DNA of 64,000 bases from Candidatus Rokuibacteriota bacterium (GTDB lineage Bacteria; Methylomirabilota; Methylomirabilia; Rokubacteriales; CSP1-6), in NCBI GenBank assembly GCA_016184125.1, contig JACPDG010000062.1:1-64000 (forward strand). Direction: 5' to 3'. Made by a program: the position numbers and the translations under genes. Each line of letters starts with the position of its first letter. Positions within the stretch are counted from its first letter, which is position 1. The notes below the pieces were generated by a model. It was not told the DNA's origin, made no database searches, and was given only the letters and a program-made list of their open reading frames with translations. This document shows positions 18,107 to 26,246 of the stretch, in pieces.

Positions 18107-19516
18107 ATGAGCCGCGACCGGCTCGCCTGGACGTCCGCGCTCGAGCTCACGCGCATGATCCGTGCGAAGGAGGTCACCGCCCTGGAGGTGACCGACGCCG
18201 TCCTCGAGCGCATCGAAGCGGTGAACGCGGCGCTGAACGCCTTCTGCCTGGTCACGACGGACGCCGCCCGGGCCGCGGCCCGCGAGGCGGACATCGCGGT
18301 GATGAAGGGCGAGCCGCTCGGTCTCCTCCACGGCGTCCCGATCTCCATCAAGGACGTGATCTTCACGCGGGGGATTCGCACGACCGCCGGGTCCCGGCTC
18401 TTCGCCCAGACGATCCCGACCGAGGACTCGCTCGCGGTGGCCCGGCTGCGTGTCGCCGGGGCCGTGCTGCTCGGCAAGACCAACACGCCGGAGCTGGGGC
18501 ACAAGGCGCTGACCGACAACCCGCTCTTCGGCGCGACGCGCAACCCGTGGAATCGCGAGCTGACGCCGGGCGGATCCACGGGTGGCGGCGCGGCGGCGGT
18601 CGCCAGCGGCCTCGGACCGCTCGCGCTCGGCACCGACGGCGGCGGCTCGGTCCGCATCCCCGCCGCGTTCTGCGGCGTCTTCGGGTTCAAGCCGTCGTAT
18701 GGACGGGTGCCGCAGCATCCCGCGTTCCCCGGGTGGGAGCACGTGTCGCACATCGGCCCGATCGCGCGCGCGGTCCGCGACGCGGCGGCGATGCTGGACG
18801 CGATCGCTGGCGACGACGCGCGCGACCGTGAGTCGCTGCCGGACGAGGCCGGCTCGTACCTCGAGGCGTGCGATGCCGGCGTCGAGGGGCTCCACGTGGC
18901 GTGGACGCCGGACCTCGGCTACGCGCGCGTGGACCCGGTCGTGCGGACGCTGTGCGAGGACGCGGCCGCGGAGTTCGAGTCGCTCGGCTGCTACGTCGAG
19001 GTCGTGACGCCCGACTGGGACAATCCCGAGGCGGACTTCTCGATGATGGTCTCGGCGCAGTTCCACGCGGCCTGGGGCGACGAGGTCGACCGCAACGAGG
19101 CGCTCATGGACCCGAGCCTCGTGAAGTTCGTGCGTCGCGGCGCCGCGGTGACGGCCCGCGACTACCTCAAGGCGCGCACGCGCGTCGAGCAGTACTGGCT
19201 CGAGGTCCGTCGGTTCCTGGAGCGGTTCGACCTGCTGCTCACGCCAACGGCCGCCGTGCTGCCGTTCGCGCTCGGTGCGCCGGTGCCGCGCGACATCGAC
19301 GGCGAGCGGGTGTCCGTCCTCGGATGGATGCCGTTCACGTACCCGTTCAACTTGACGGGCCAGCCCGCGGCGAGCGTGCCGGCAGGCTGGACCGAGGACG
19401 GCCTCCCCGTGGGGTTGCAGATCGTCGGTCAGCGCCGAGCGGACCGCACGGTGCTCGGGGCGGCCGCGGCGTACGAGGCGGCGCGTCCGTGGATCGATCG
19501 GCGCCCTGCCGTTTGA
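18107..19516 (+). CDS. amidase-signature family amidase
   Basis: The product has 469 residues. Triad residues are K82 in 'PISIKDV', S157 in 'PGGSTGGG' and nucleophile S181 in 'GTDGGGSVRIP'. The C-terminal 'PFNLTGQPAASVPAGWTEDG', then 'LPVGLQIVGQR', is typical of aspartyl/glutamyl-tRNA amidotransferase-like and aryl/acyl amidases. With no GatB/GatC nearby, a catabolic amide hydrolase is likelier than a tRNA-dependent enzyme. It shares only modest similarity with the amidase at 5003. The G6/C6 repeat begins immediately after its stop. Confidence 0.88.
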   Translation: MSRDRLAWTSALELTRMIRAKEVTALEVTDAVLERIEAVNAALNAFCLVTTDAARAAAREADIAVMKGEPLGLLHGVPISIKDVIFTRGIRTTAGSRLFAQTIPTEDSLAVARLRVAGAVLLGKTNTPELGHKALTDNPLFGATRNPWNRELTPGGSTGGGAAAVASGLGPLALGTDGGGSVRIPAAFCGVFGFKPSYGRVPQHPAFPGWEHVSHIGPIARAVRDAAAMLDAIAGDDARDRESLPDEAGSYLEACDAGVEGLHVAWTPDLGYARVDPVVRTLCEDAAAEFESLGCYVEVVTPDWDNPEADFSMMVSAQFHAAWGDEVDRNEALMDPSLVKFVRRGAAVTARDYLKARTRVEQYWLEVRRFLERFDLLLTPTAAVLPFALGAPVPRDIDGERVSVLGWMPFTYPFNLTGQPAASVPAGWTEDGLPVGLQIVGQRRADRTVLGAAAAYEAARPWIDRRPAV

Positions 19517-19518
19517 GA

Positions 19519-19650
19519 TCATGGGGGGCTATCGATGCCCCCCAAACCCCCCGACGCTCGGACACGGCCCGGGGGGTGCGCGGACGCACCCGTGGAACCC
19601 GGGACGGCCCTCGAGACTCCGATTCTTCCACGGGCCCTGACGCGCCGCGC
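19519..19650. repeat. G6/C6 hairpin repeat locus 3 (one unit with inserted module)
   Basis: The unit begins 2 bp after the amidase TGA with ATCATGGGGGG and a CTATCGATG loop. The GC palindrome is interrupted by the 14-bp module GTGCGCGGACGCAC, itself a hairpin. The tail reads GATTCTTCCACGGGCCCTGA, as in other units. Confidence 0.85.
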
Positions 19651-19679
19651 GGGGGCGTCCGAGACGGACGCCTGACGCG

Positions 19680-20441
19680 GTGACCGACCGCGCCCGCTGG
19701 GCACTCGTCACGCTGGTGCTGGCCGCGATGCTCGGGCTCGTGGTCTGGCTCGTCGTGACCGATGCCCCGGTGGTCGGCTTCGTCGCGCGGCTCTACCGCG
19801 ACAAGGCGTTCCTGAGAGACACGGTCGCCGCGTGGGGCTGGCTGGCGCCGCTCGTGTTCATCGTGATCCAGGCGCTGCAGGTCATCATCTCTCCCGTGCC
19901 GGGCGAGATCACCGGTCCCGTCGGCGGCGCCCTCTTCGGCACGCTGTGGGGCGTCGTCTACTCGACGATCGGGCTCACGATCGGCACGCTCGTCTGCTTC
20001 GGGACCGGTCGGCTGTGGGGCGAGCCGCTCGTGAGGCCGTGGCTCAGCGAGCACCACTGGAACCGGATGAACTTCGTCATCGAGGCCGAGGGCGCGATCC
20101 TCTGCTTCATCCTGTACCTCATCCCCGGCTTCCCGAAGGACATCGTCTCGTATCTCTTCGGCATCAGCCCGATGCCGTTCTGGGTCTTCGCGGTCGTCTC
20201 GACGCTCGGCCGCATCCCCGGCACCTGGATCTCCTCGTACTTCGGCGCGCACGTCGCCGAGCAGCAGTACATCTACGCGATCGCGTTCATCGCGGTCATC
20301 GCCGCGGTCTGCCTGCCGCTCTACTACTACCGGGAACGCATCATCCGCCGCTGCAGACGCCACGGCGGTCGCCACCAGCGCGAGGGCGCGCGAGGCGTCG
20401 ACCGCGTGAAACGGCTTGACGGCCGTGGCAAGGCCTCGTAG
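19680..20441 (+). CDS. TVP38/TMEM64 (VTT-domain) membrane protein
   Basis: The product has 253 residues, GTG start, with five to six hydrophobic segments. The DedA/VTT core is visible: 'SPVPGEITGPVGGALFGTLWG' then 'GRLWGEPLV' and 'LYLIPGFPKDIVSYLFGIS', where the acidic/Pro-Gly re-entrant motifs lie. Members are implicated in lipid or ion translocation across the inner membrane. The C-terminus is basic and cytoplasmic. The promoter for the following aromatic leader overlaps its last codons. Confidence 0.85.
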   Translation: MTDRARWALVTLVLAAMLGLVVWLVVTDAPVVGFVARLYRDKAFLRDTVAAWGWLAPLVFIVIQALQVIISPVPGEITGPVGGALFGTLWGVVYSTIGLTIGTLVCFGTGRLWGEPLVRPWLSEHHWNRMNFVIEAEGAILCFILYLIPGFPKDIVSYLFGISPMPFWVFAVVSTLGRIPGTWISSYFGAHVAEQQYIYAIAFIAVIAAVCLPLYYYRERIIRRCRRHGGRHQREGARGVDRVKRLDGRGKAS

Positions 20442-20444
20442 AGT
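20416..20444 (+). promoter_or_regulatory. sigma-70-type promoter for the aro leader
   Basis: TTGACG, a 17-bp spacer and TAGAGT. Transcription would begin near 20451, just upstream of the leader peptide ATG. It overlaps the end of the VTT-protein gene. Confidence 0.6.
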
Positions 20445-20457
20445 GTCGGGCACGTCA

Positions 20458-20541
20458 ATGGGCACGATCCACCGGCGCCACGGCTTCTTCGGCTTCTGGT
20501 TCTACTTCGCCGGGGTCTGCCCACCGGCTCTCCGCATGTAA
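20458..20541 (+). CDS. aromatic-amino-acid leader peptide (attenuator)
   Basis: This 27-codon reading frame has an extreme run of aromatic codons, 'GFFGFWFYF' (five Phe, one Trp, one Tyr in nine codons). It ends 179 bp before a DAHP synthase gene and is followed by alternative hairpins and an intrinsic terminator. That is the architecture of pheL/trpL-type leader peptides: when charged aromatic tRNAs are scarce, ribosomes stall on these codons and the downstream terminator does not form. Start chosen at the only ATG; it is preceded by a promoter, so the leader is short. Confidence 0.85.
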   Translation: MGTIHRRHGFFGFWFYFAGVCPPALRM

Positions 20542-20625
20542 CCGACGGGAGCCGCGGGCGGACCGAAAGCCCGCGGCGCCATGATGATCCAAGGCCGCGG
20601 GCCACATGGTCCGCGGCCTTTTTTT
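20526..20625 (+). terminator. aroF: transcription attenuator of the DAHP synthase gene
   Basis: Four segments can be read. Segment 1 GGCTCTC (20526-20532) can pair with GGGAGCC (20547-20553). A, GCCGCGGGC (20551-20559), pairs perfectly with B, GCCCGCGGC (20569-20577). B can instead pair with C, GCCGCGGGC (20594-20602). C lies in the left arm of an 11-bp terminator stem (20593-20603 with 20608-20618) followed by seven T. Thus segment 1:A frees B to form the B:C antiterminator, while A:B leaves C free to terminate. The pairing logic is seen in sequence; the regulatory outcome is inferred. Confidence 0.82.
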
Positions 20626-20720
20626 AACCGACGCCGCGAGGCCGGATCGATCGTGGGTGGCCCTGGGGCCACCGGGCGTGGCTCCGTCCGGCGACAGTGG
20701 CGTCCAAATGGGAGGGCGAG

Positions 20721-21737
20721 ATGATCATCGTGCTGAAAGCGGGAGCGTCGGACGCCGAGGTGGACCATGTGTGCCGCCGGATCGAGGCGATGGGCTACCG
20801 CGCCCACACGATCCGCGGCGAGCTCAGGACCGTCGTGGGCGCGGTGGGCGACGACCGCGGTAAGGAGCGCCTGCGCTCGCTGGAGTCGGTCGAGTGCGTC
20901 GAGGCGGTGACGCCGATCCTCCAGCCGTTCAAGCTGGCGAGCCGCGAGGTGCGGCGCGAGAACACGCGCATCCCGGTGGACGGCGTCGTCATCGGCGGCG
21001 AGCAGATCGTGGTCATGGCCGGGCCGTGCTCGGTGGAGTCGCGCGACCAGGTGCTCGAGATCGCGGCGAAGGTCAAGTCGAGCGGCGCGCACGTCCTGCG
21101 TGGTGGCGCGTTCAAGCCCCGCACGTCGCCGTACTCCTTCCAGGGGCTCGAGGAGGAGGGCCTCAAGTACCTCGCGGAGGCCAGGCGCGAGACGGGGCTG
21201 CCGGTCGTCACGGAGGTCATGGAGCCCGAGAAGGTCGAGGTCGTCGCCGAGCACGCGGACATCCTCCAGATCGGCGCGCGCAACGTGCAGAACTACTCGC
21301 TGCTTCGCCGCGTCGCGGAGGCGCGCAAGCCGGTGCTGCTCAAGCGCGGCATGTCGACGACGATCCAGGAGTGGCTGCTCTCCGCGGAGTACGTGCTGGC
21401 GGGCGGCAACCCGCACGTCATCCTCTGCGAGCGGGGGATCAGGACGTTCGAGACGACGACGCGGTTCACGCTCGATCTGAATGCGATTCCGGTCGTCAAG
21501 AAGCTCACGCACCTGCCCGTGGTGGTCGATCCGAGCCACGGCACGGGGCACTGGGAGTACGTGGAGTCGCTCGCGATGGCGGGAGTCGCGGCCGGCGCCG
21601 ACGGGCTCATCATCGAGGTGCACCCCCGGCCGGAGGAGGCGCTCTCGGACGGGCCACAGTCGCTCAAGCCCGACCGGTTCGCCACGCTCATGACGCGCCT
21701 CGCGCGCGTCGCGGCCGCGGTGGACCGAAGCGTCTGA
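20721..21737 (+). CDS. aroF: 3-deoxy-7-phosphoheptulonate (DAHP) synthase, type I-beta with regulatory domain
   Basis: The product has 338 residues. The N-terminal ~70 residues ('[20 protein letters not shown]') form the ferredoxin-like domain that confers Tyr/Phe feedback inhibition in Thermotoga-type enzymes. The barrel carries '[12 protein letters not shown]', '[17 protein letters not shown]', '[12 protein letters not shown]', 'LLKRGMS' and '[13 protein letters not shown]'. It condenses phosphoenolpyruvate and erythrose-4-phosphate in the first step of the shikimate pathway. Start chosen at the ATG with a GGAGGG site in front. Expression is predicted to be controlled by the upstream attenuator, giving two levels of end-product control. 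Confidence 0.94.
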   Translation: MIIVLKAGASDAEVDHVCRRIEAMGYRAHTIRGELRTVVGAVGDDRGKERLRSLESVECVEAVTPILQPFKLASREVRRENTRIPVDGVVIGGEQIVVMAGPCSVESRDQVLEIAAKVKSSGAHVLRGGAFKPRTSPYSFQGLEEEGLKYLAEARRETGLPVVTEVMEPEKVEVVAEHADILQIGARNVQNYSLLRRVAEARKPVLLKRGMSTTIQEWLLSAEYVLAGGNPHVILCERGIRTFETTTRFTLDLNAIPVVKKLTHLPVVVDPSHGTGHWEYVESLAMAGVAAGADGLIIEVHPRPEEALSDGPQSLKPDRFATLMTRLARVAAAVDRSV

Positions 21738-21744
21738 CCTTCAC

Positions 21745-22054
21745 ATGGGGGGCCCCGACATGGCCCCCCATACCCCCCAACGCTCGCAACCGGCCCGGGG
21801 GACCCGGGCCGGTGCTCGACATGGCGCTCGGCCGGCCCCGACATGGCCCCCCATACCCCCCAACGCTCGCAACCGGCCCGGGGGACCCGGGCCGGTGCTC
21901 GACATGGCGCTCGGCCGAGTCGCCCGCGATGCTACTCAGACCCCCATGAAGACAGAGCCCGTGGACGAACCCGATCGTCGAGCCGCGCCCCGGGTTTCCC
22001 GGGGCGAGTGCGAGCGCTTGGGGGGTATGGGGGGCTTCGATAGTCCCCCCATGA
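21745..22054. repeat. G6/C6 hairpin repeat locus 4 (two tandem units of 83-bp period, one inverted)
   Basis: Two near-identical direct units (CCCCGACATGG at 21753 and 21836) start 8 bp after the aroF stop. An inverted unit of the other loop class runs about 21973-22054 and ends CCCCCCATGA. A 50-bp spacer containing GAGCCCGTGGACGAA matches the tail of an inverted unit. No gene is seen in the 344-bp gap. Confidence 0.87.
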
Positions 22055-22081
22055 AGATAGTTGTCTATAATCAAATCCGGC

Positions 22082-23200
22082 ATGGCTTCCGGGCTCAGCG
22101 GCGCCGGCCAGCGTCGCCTCCACATCGCGCTCGCCCTCTCGCTCGCGGTCCACGTGCTGACCGCCGTCGCTATCTCGTACTGGCAGGTGCCGATGCTCCG
22201 CAACCCGGTGCGGCGGGGCGAGCCGATGATGGTCGAGCTCCAGGGGCCGGACGCGCTTGCGCCAGCCGGCAATCCGGCGCTCCACGAGCCTCCGGGACCG
22301 CCGCAACCGCGGACCCCGCCCACGCGACCTCCACGGGCCGCACGACCGCGTCCTGCCGTCCGTCCGCCCGCGCCGGCTCCGAGAGTCACCGCTCCGCCCG
22401 CTGCGCCGCCAGCACCGAGAGCGACCAGGCAGCCTGCTGCACCGCCAGCTTCGAAAGCGACCACGCCGCCCCTTCCCGCTCCCGAGCTGCCGGTGCCGAA
22501 GCCGCCGCGCGTGGCGAGCGCTCCGCCGCCTCCCGTCGCGGACGCTCGGCAGCCCGAGCCTCTCGCAGCGTCCGAGCCCGCTCCACGGCCGGCAGAGCGA
22601 GCGCCGGAGCCTGCTCGACCGGCTGCGGGGAACGAGACGGCCGGCCGGTCGTCGCCGTCGACTCCTGGCGGCGCGGAAGGCCCACGGGTCGCGAGCGTTC
22701 CGCCGGGCGACGCGGGCTCTGGTGGGGCGGGGCGTGGAGCAGCGCCCGCCGCGCCGGATATCCGGAGCCTCCTGCGCGCAAGGCCCGGGGGTGGCGGTGG
22801 CGGGCGCGGCGGCGGCTGGGGCGGCATCGAGGGCGAACCGATCCCGCTCGACTCCGCGGACCCGAAGTTCAACGAGTACCTCGACCGCGTGCGCCGGCTC
22901 ATCAAGGCGAACTGGGGCTACCCGTGCGTGAAGAACGCGAGCACACGCGAGTGCGAGTACAAGAGCGCGACGCTCGTGGTCGCCTTCGGGATCCTGAAGA
23001 ACGGGCAGCTCCAGGTCGTCGAGGTGCGCCGGTCGTCCGGCCTGCCGATCTACGATGACTACGCGGTGAACGCGATCAAGCTCGCGTCCCCGTTTCCGGA
23101 GGTCCCGGCCGCCATGATGACGCGCGGCAGCGCCGGCCTGCCGATCATGGCGACCTTCAACTACGTTTCCGAGACCTCGCTCGTGAACCTGCTCCGCTGA
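22082..23200 (+). CDS. TonB-family protein
   Basis: The product has 372 residues. One N-terminal membrane helix (~14-33, 'LALSLAVHVLTAVAISYW') is followed by a ~190-residue Pro/Ala-rich periplasmic spacer, a Gly-rich stretch ('ARPGGGGGGRGGGWGG') and a TonB C-terminal domain ('PKFNEYLDRVRRLIKANWGY', then 'VVEVRRSSGLPIYDDYAV'). The domain has two extra cysteines ('YPCVKNASTRECEY') that could form a disulfide. TonB proteins transmit proton-motive energy to outer-membrane transporters; a TolA-like role is an alternative. No ExbB/ExbD is adjacent. A TATAAT hexamer lies 11 bp before the ATG, and a TTG at 22061 is the other possible start. Confidence 0.83.
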   Translation: MASGLSGAGQRRLHIALALSLAVHVLTAVAISYWQVPMLRNPVRRGEPMMVELQGPDALAPAGNPALHEPPGPPQPRTPPTRPPRAARPRPAVRPPAPAPRVTAPPAAPPAPRATRQPAAPPASKATTPPLPAPELPVPKPPRVASAPPPPVADARQPEPLAASEPAPRPAERAPEPARPAAGNETAGRSSPSTPGGAEGPRVASVPPGDAGSGGAGRGAAPAAPDIRSLLRARPGGGGGGRGGGWGGIEGEPIPLDSADPKFNEYLDRVRRLIKANWGYPCVKNASTRECEYKSATLVVAFGILKNGQLQVVEVRRSSGLPIYDDYAVNAIKLASPFPEVPAAMMTRGSAGLPIMATFNYVSETSLVNLLR

Positions 23201-23239
23201 AAAGCGCCGCGCGGCCGGGAGTTAGACAGCTTCGACGGC

Positions 23240-23269
23240 TTGACACCCCGAGAGACCCGCATGTAGCAT
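23240..23269 (+). promoter_or_regulatory. promoter of tRNA-Val
   Basis: TTGACA, 18-bp spacer, TAGCAT. The start point would be near 23276, ten bases before the mature tRNA. Confidence 0.6.
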
Positions 23270-23285
23270 TGGCGGTACTCTGAAC

Positions 23286-23360
23286 AGGCTCGTAGCTCAG
23301 TGGGAGAGCGCCTCTCTGACGCAGAGGAGGTCGGCGGTTCGAAACCGCCCGAGCCTACCA
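23286..23360 (+). tRNA. tRNA-Val (GAC)
   Basis: This is a full cloverleaf with acceptor AGGCTCG/CGAGCCT, D-arm TAGCTCAG, anticodon stem CCTCT/AGAGG with loop CTGACGC (anticodon GAC) and T-arm GGCGGTTCGAAACCGCC. CCA is encoded. It reads GUC (and probably GUU) valine codons. Confidence 0.95.
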
Positions 23361-23368
23361 CTCGAGAC

Positions 23369-23412
23369 GGAGCATCGGGCGGCCGAGATCGCCCGGTGCT
23401 CCCGTTGTTTTT
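23369..23412 (+). terminator. strong hairpin between tRNA-Val and thrS
   Basis: A 13-bp stem (GGAGCATCGGGCG with one G-T pair), 8-nt loop, then CGTTGTTTTT. The T-run abuts the thrS ribosome site, so thrS must be read through it or be started from within this 60-bp gap, where I see no promoter. Confidence 0.8.
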
Positions 23413-23419
23413 AGGAGTT

Positions 23420-25213
23420 ATGGCCGAGGCGCACGAAGAACGACATCTCCTCCTGTCCGGCGAGTTCGACTGCGACCCCGAGCCTCTCTCGACCCTCCGC
23501 CACTCCACCTCGCACGTCATGGCGCAAGCCGTGAAGCGCCTCTTCCCCGAGGTGAAGCTGGCGATCGGGCCCGCGATCGAGGACGGGTTCTACTACGACT
23601 TCGGGCGCTCGCAGCCGTTCACGCCGGAGGATCTCGCGCGCATCGAGGCCGTCATGCGCGAGATCGCGCGCGAGGGCCATCGCTTCGAGCGGATGGAGCT
23701 GCCCCGCGCGGAGGCGATCGCGTTCTTCCGCGAGCGCGGCGAACCCTTCAAGGCCGAGATCATCGAGGGCATCGCCGACGACCGTGTCTCGCTCTACCGG
23801 CAAGGCGAGTTCGTCGACCTCTGCCGCGGGCCGCACGTCGCCTCGACGGCGGAGATCCGCGCGTTCAAGCTGCTCTCGTCGTCGGGCGCGTACTGGCGCG
23901 GCGACGAGAAGAACCCGATGCTCCAGCGCATCTACGGGACGTCGTGGCTCGCGCAGGAGGACCTCGATCGGTACCTGTGGCGCCTCGAGGAAGCGAAGAA
24001 GCGCGACCATCGCAAGCTCGGCCGCGACCTCGATCTTTTCGACTTCTTCGACGTCGCCCCGGGCGCGCCGTTCTGGCTGCCGAACGGGATGGTGCTGGTG
24101 CGGGAGCTCGAGAAGTTCGCCCGCGAGTCGCTCGATGCCCGCGGGTACCAGGAGATCTCGACGCCGCTGCTCGTGAACAAGCGGCTCTGGGTGGAGTCGG
24201 GGCACTGGGAGCACTACCAGGACAACATGTTCAAGGTGGAGGTCGAGGACGAGCTCTTCAGCCTCAAGCCGATGAACTGCCCGGAGTCCGCGCTCGTCTA
24301 CCGGCGCTCGCTGCGCTCGTATCGCGACCTGCCGCTCAGGTTCTCCGAGATGGGCCGCTGCCACCGGAACGAGCGCTCGGGCACGCTCACGGGCCTCGTG
24401 CGCGTCAGACAGTTCACGCAGGACGACGCGCACATCTACGTCCGTCCCGATCAGCTCCAGGACGAGATCACGCAGCTCCTCGAGCTGGTGCAGGAGTGGT
24501 ACAAGGTCTTCACCCTCACGGCGACCTTCAAGCTCTCCACGCGCCCCGAGAAGCGGCTCGGGACCGAGGAGCAGTGGGACACGGCGGAGAAGGCGCTCCA
24601 CGAGGCGCTGCGCGCCAACGGGCTCGCCTACTCGGTGAACCCTGGCGACGCCGCGTTCTACGGGCCGAAGGTCGACATCGACGTGCAGGACGTGCTCGGC
24701 CGGGCCTGGCAGGTCGCGACGATCCAGGTCGACCTCACGATGCTGCCCGAGCGGTTCCAGCTCGAGTACATCGACACGGATGGGCAACCCAAGCGCCCGG
24801 TGGCGATCCACCGCGCGATCTTCGGCTCGTACGAGCGCTTCATCGGCATCCTGACGGAGCACTTCGCGGGCGCGTTCCCGACGTGGCTCGCGCCCGTCCA
24901 GGCGCGCGTGCTGCCGATCAGCCAGAAGCACGAGGAGTACGCGCGCCAGGTGTGGGAGCGCCTGCGGGGCGCCCGCATCCGCGCCGAGCTCGACCATCGC
25001 AACGAGAAGCTCGGCTACCGTATCCGCGACGCGCAGGTGCGCAAGGTCCCGTACATGCTGGTGGTCGGGGAGCGCGAGCGCCAGCAGGGGGCGGTGAGCC
25101 TCCGGCACCGCACGGAGGAAGACCTCGGCGCGATCCCGCTCGAGCGGGTGCTGGCCGACCTGGCGCGCGAGATCTCGTCGCGCGCCGCGACCCTCACCGT
25201 GGGCCGTTCGTGA
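23420..25213 (+). CDS. thrS: threonyl-tRNA synthetase lacking the TGS domain
   Basis: The product has 597 residues against ~640 usually: the N-terminal TGS domain is absent and the chain opens just before the editing domain ('HSTSHVMAQ', HxxxH, and later 'CRGPHV'). Class II motifs are present: motif 2 'RFSEMGRCHRNERSG', motif 3 'IHRAIFGSYERFI', zinc ligand Cys in 'KPMNCPES', and a C-terminal anticodon domain. It charges tRNA-Thr and edits Ser-tRNA-Thr. The AGGAG site is only two bases from the ATG. Upstream the frame remains open through the tRNA gene, but that is non-coding. It heads the thrS-infC-rpmI-rplT-pheST cluster. Confidence 0.94.
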   Translation: MAEAHEERHLLLSGEFDCDPEPLSTLRHSTSHVMAQAVKRLFPEVKLAIGPAIEDGFYYDFGRSQPFTPEDLARIEAVMREIAREGHRFERMELPRAEAIAFFRERGEPFKAEIIEGIADDRVSLYRQGEFVDLCRGPHVASTAEIRAFKLLSSSGAYWRGDEKNPMLQRIYGTSWLAQEDLDRYLWRLEEAKKRDHRKLGRDLDLFDFFDVAPGAPFWLPNGMVLVRELEKFARESLDARGYQEISTPLLVNKRLWVESGHWEHYQDNMFKVEVEDELFSLKPMNCPESALVYRRSLRSYRDLPLRFSEMGRCHRNERSGTLTGLVRVRQFTQDDAHIYVRPDQLQDEITQLLELVQEWYKVFTLTATFKLSTRPEKRLGTEEQWDTAEKALHEALRANGLAYSVNPGDAAFYGPKVDIDVQDVLGRAWQVATIQVDLTMLPERFQLEYIDTDGQPKRPVAIHRAIFGSYERFIGILTEHFAGAFPTWLAPVQARVLPISQKHEEYARQVWERLRGARIRAELDHRNEKLGYRIRDAQVRKVPYMLVVGERERQQGAVSLRHRTEEDLGAIPLERVLADLAREISSRAATLTVGRS

Positions 25214-25356
25214 TCGGGCGGTCCGCCTGCGCGCGCCTGGCGAGCGCGCCGAGGCACGAACCGGGGCGCCGGCAACCTCTGACGTCCCCGAGGGAGGTCC
25301 GCGCGCACCGCGCGCTCGCGTCCCGGGGGCGCCGGGCCTAGCGAGGAGCACCGCAC

Positions 25357-25875
25357 ATCAGTCAAGCCAAGGAGATCCGCATCAACGAGGGGATCCGGGT
25401 TCGCGAGGTCCGCGTGGTCAGCGCGGACGGCGAACAGCTCGGCATCATGCCGATCCAGGAGGCGCTGGAGACCGCGCGCCAGAGGGAGCTCGACCTCGTC
25501 GAGGTCGCGCCCGACGCGCAGCCGCCCGTGTGCCGCATCATGGACTTCGGCAAGTACAAGTACACGCAGTCCCGGCGGCTCAAGGAAGCGCGCAAGAAGC
25601 AGACGACGATCCAGCTCAAGGAAGTCAAGATGGGCCCCAAGACGGAGAAGCACGACTTCGAGTTCAAGCTCAAGCACGTGCGGCGCTTCCTCGAGGAGGG
25701 GCACAAGGCGAAGGTCACCGTCCGCTTCAAGGGCCGGGAGATGGCGCACACCGAGCTCGGGTGGAAGATGCTCCAGAAGATGGTGGAGGCGGTCCAGGAC
25801 ATCGCGACCGTCGAGAACAACCCGCGGATGGAAGGGCGCATGCTGAACATCGTGCTGAGCCCGCGGGTTCGTTGA
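25357..25875 (+). CDS. infC: translation initiation factor IF-3 with ATC start codon
   Basis: The product has 172 residues. I start it at ATC 25357, giving 'ISQAKEIRINEGIRVREVRV', the conserved IF-3 N-terminus. A TAG at 25339 closes the frame upstream, no ATG/GTG/TTG lies in between, and the first GTG (25414) would delete that conserved region. GAGGAG sits eight bases upstream. infC genes commonly use AUU/AUC/AUA, which makes IF-3 repress its own translation. The C-terminal domain ('KEVKMGPKTEKHDFEFKL', 'KVTVRFKGREMAH') is complete. It acts on the 30S subunit in start-codon selection. Confidence 0.93.
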   Translation: MSQAKEIRINEGIRVREVRVVSADGEQLGIMPIQEALETARQRELDLVEVAPDAQPPVCRIMDFGKYKYTQSRRLKEARKKQTTIQLKEVKMGPKTEKHDFEFKLKHVRRFLEEGHKAKVTVRFKGREMAHTELGWKMLQKMVEAVQDIATVENNPRMEGRMLNIVLSPRVR

Positions 25876-25876
25876 T

Positions 25877-25985
25877 CATGGGGGGACTGTGATCATGGGG
25901 GGACTACCGAAGCCCCCCAAGCCCCCCATGGCGGCTCGGAAACGGCCCGGGAGACCCGGGCCGCTCCTCGACCACCGGCTGTGAG
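25877..25985. repeat. G6/C6 hairpin repeat locus 5 (one unit with duplicated head)
   Basis: It starts 2 bp after the infC stop. The head GATCATGGGGGGACT occurs twice, 16 bp apart, before the full unit. It lies between infC and rpmI, inside a conserved ribosomal-protein operon. Confidence 0.85.
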
Positions 25986-26009
25986 TTCGCGGTTCCAGGA
26001 GAACGACCC

Positions 26010-26207
26010 ATGCCGAAGATGAAGACGAAGCGCGCCGCGGCCAAGCGCCTGAAGAAGACCGGTTCGGGCAAGCTGCGCCGCGCCGGCGCCTGGAAGCAGC
26101 ACAAGCTCGAGCACAAGTCGCCCAAGCGGAAGCGTAGGCTGCGCGCGGGGAAGCCGATCGCGAAGGCCGATCAGAAGCGTCTGCGCGAGCTGGTGCCTTA
26201 CCTGTAG
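26010..26207 (+). CDS. rpmI: 50S ribosomal protein L35
   Basis: The product has 65 residues and is very basic: 'MPKMKTKRAAAKRLKKTGSG', 'RRAGAWKQHKLEHKSPKRKR', and an 'LRELVPYL' end. This is the standard L35 length and sequence. It lies between infC and rplT as in most bacteria. A GGAGAACGACCC ribosome site precedes the ATG. Confidence 0.97.
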   Translation: MPKMKTKRAAAKRLKKTGSGKLRRAGAWKQHKLEHKSPKRKRRLRAGKPIAKADQKRLRELVPYL

Positions 26208-26246
26208 GGCGGCGGCTCGCGAGGCTCACGAGGGAGGAACGACGTC

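Noticed and set aside
23300..23419. N-terminal extension of thrS through the tRNA gene
   Set aside because: It would translate the tRNA and terminator; ATG 23420 with AGGAG starts the conserved protein.
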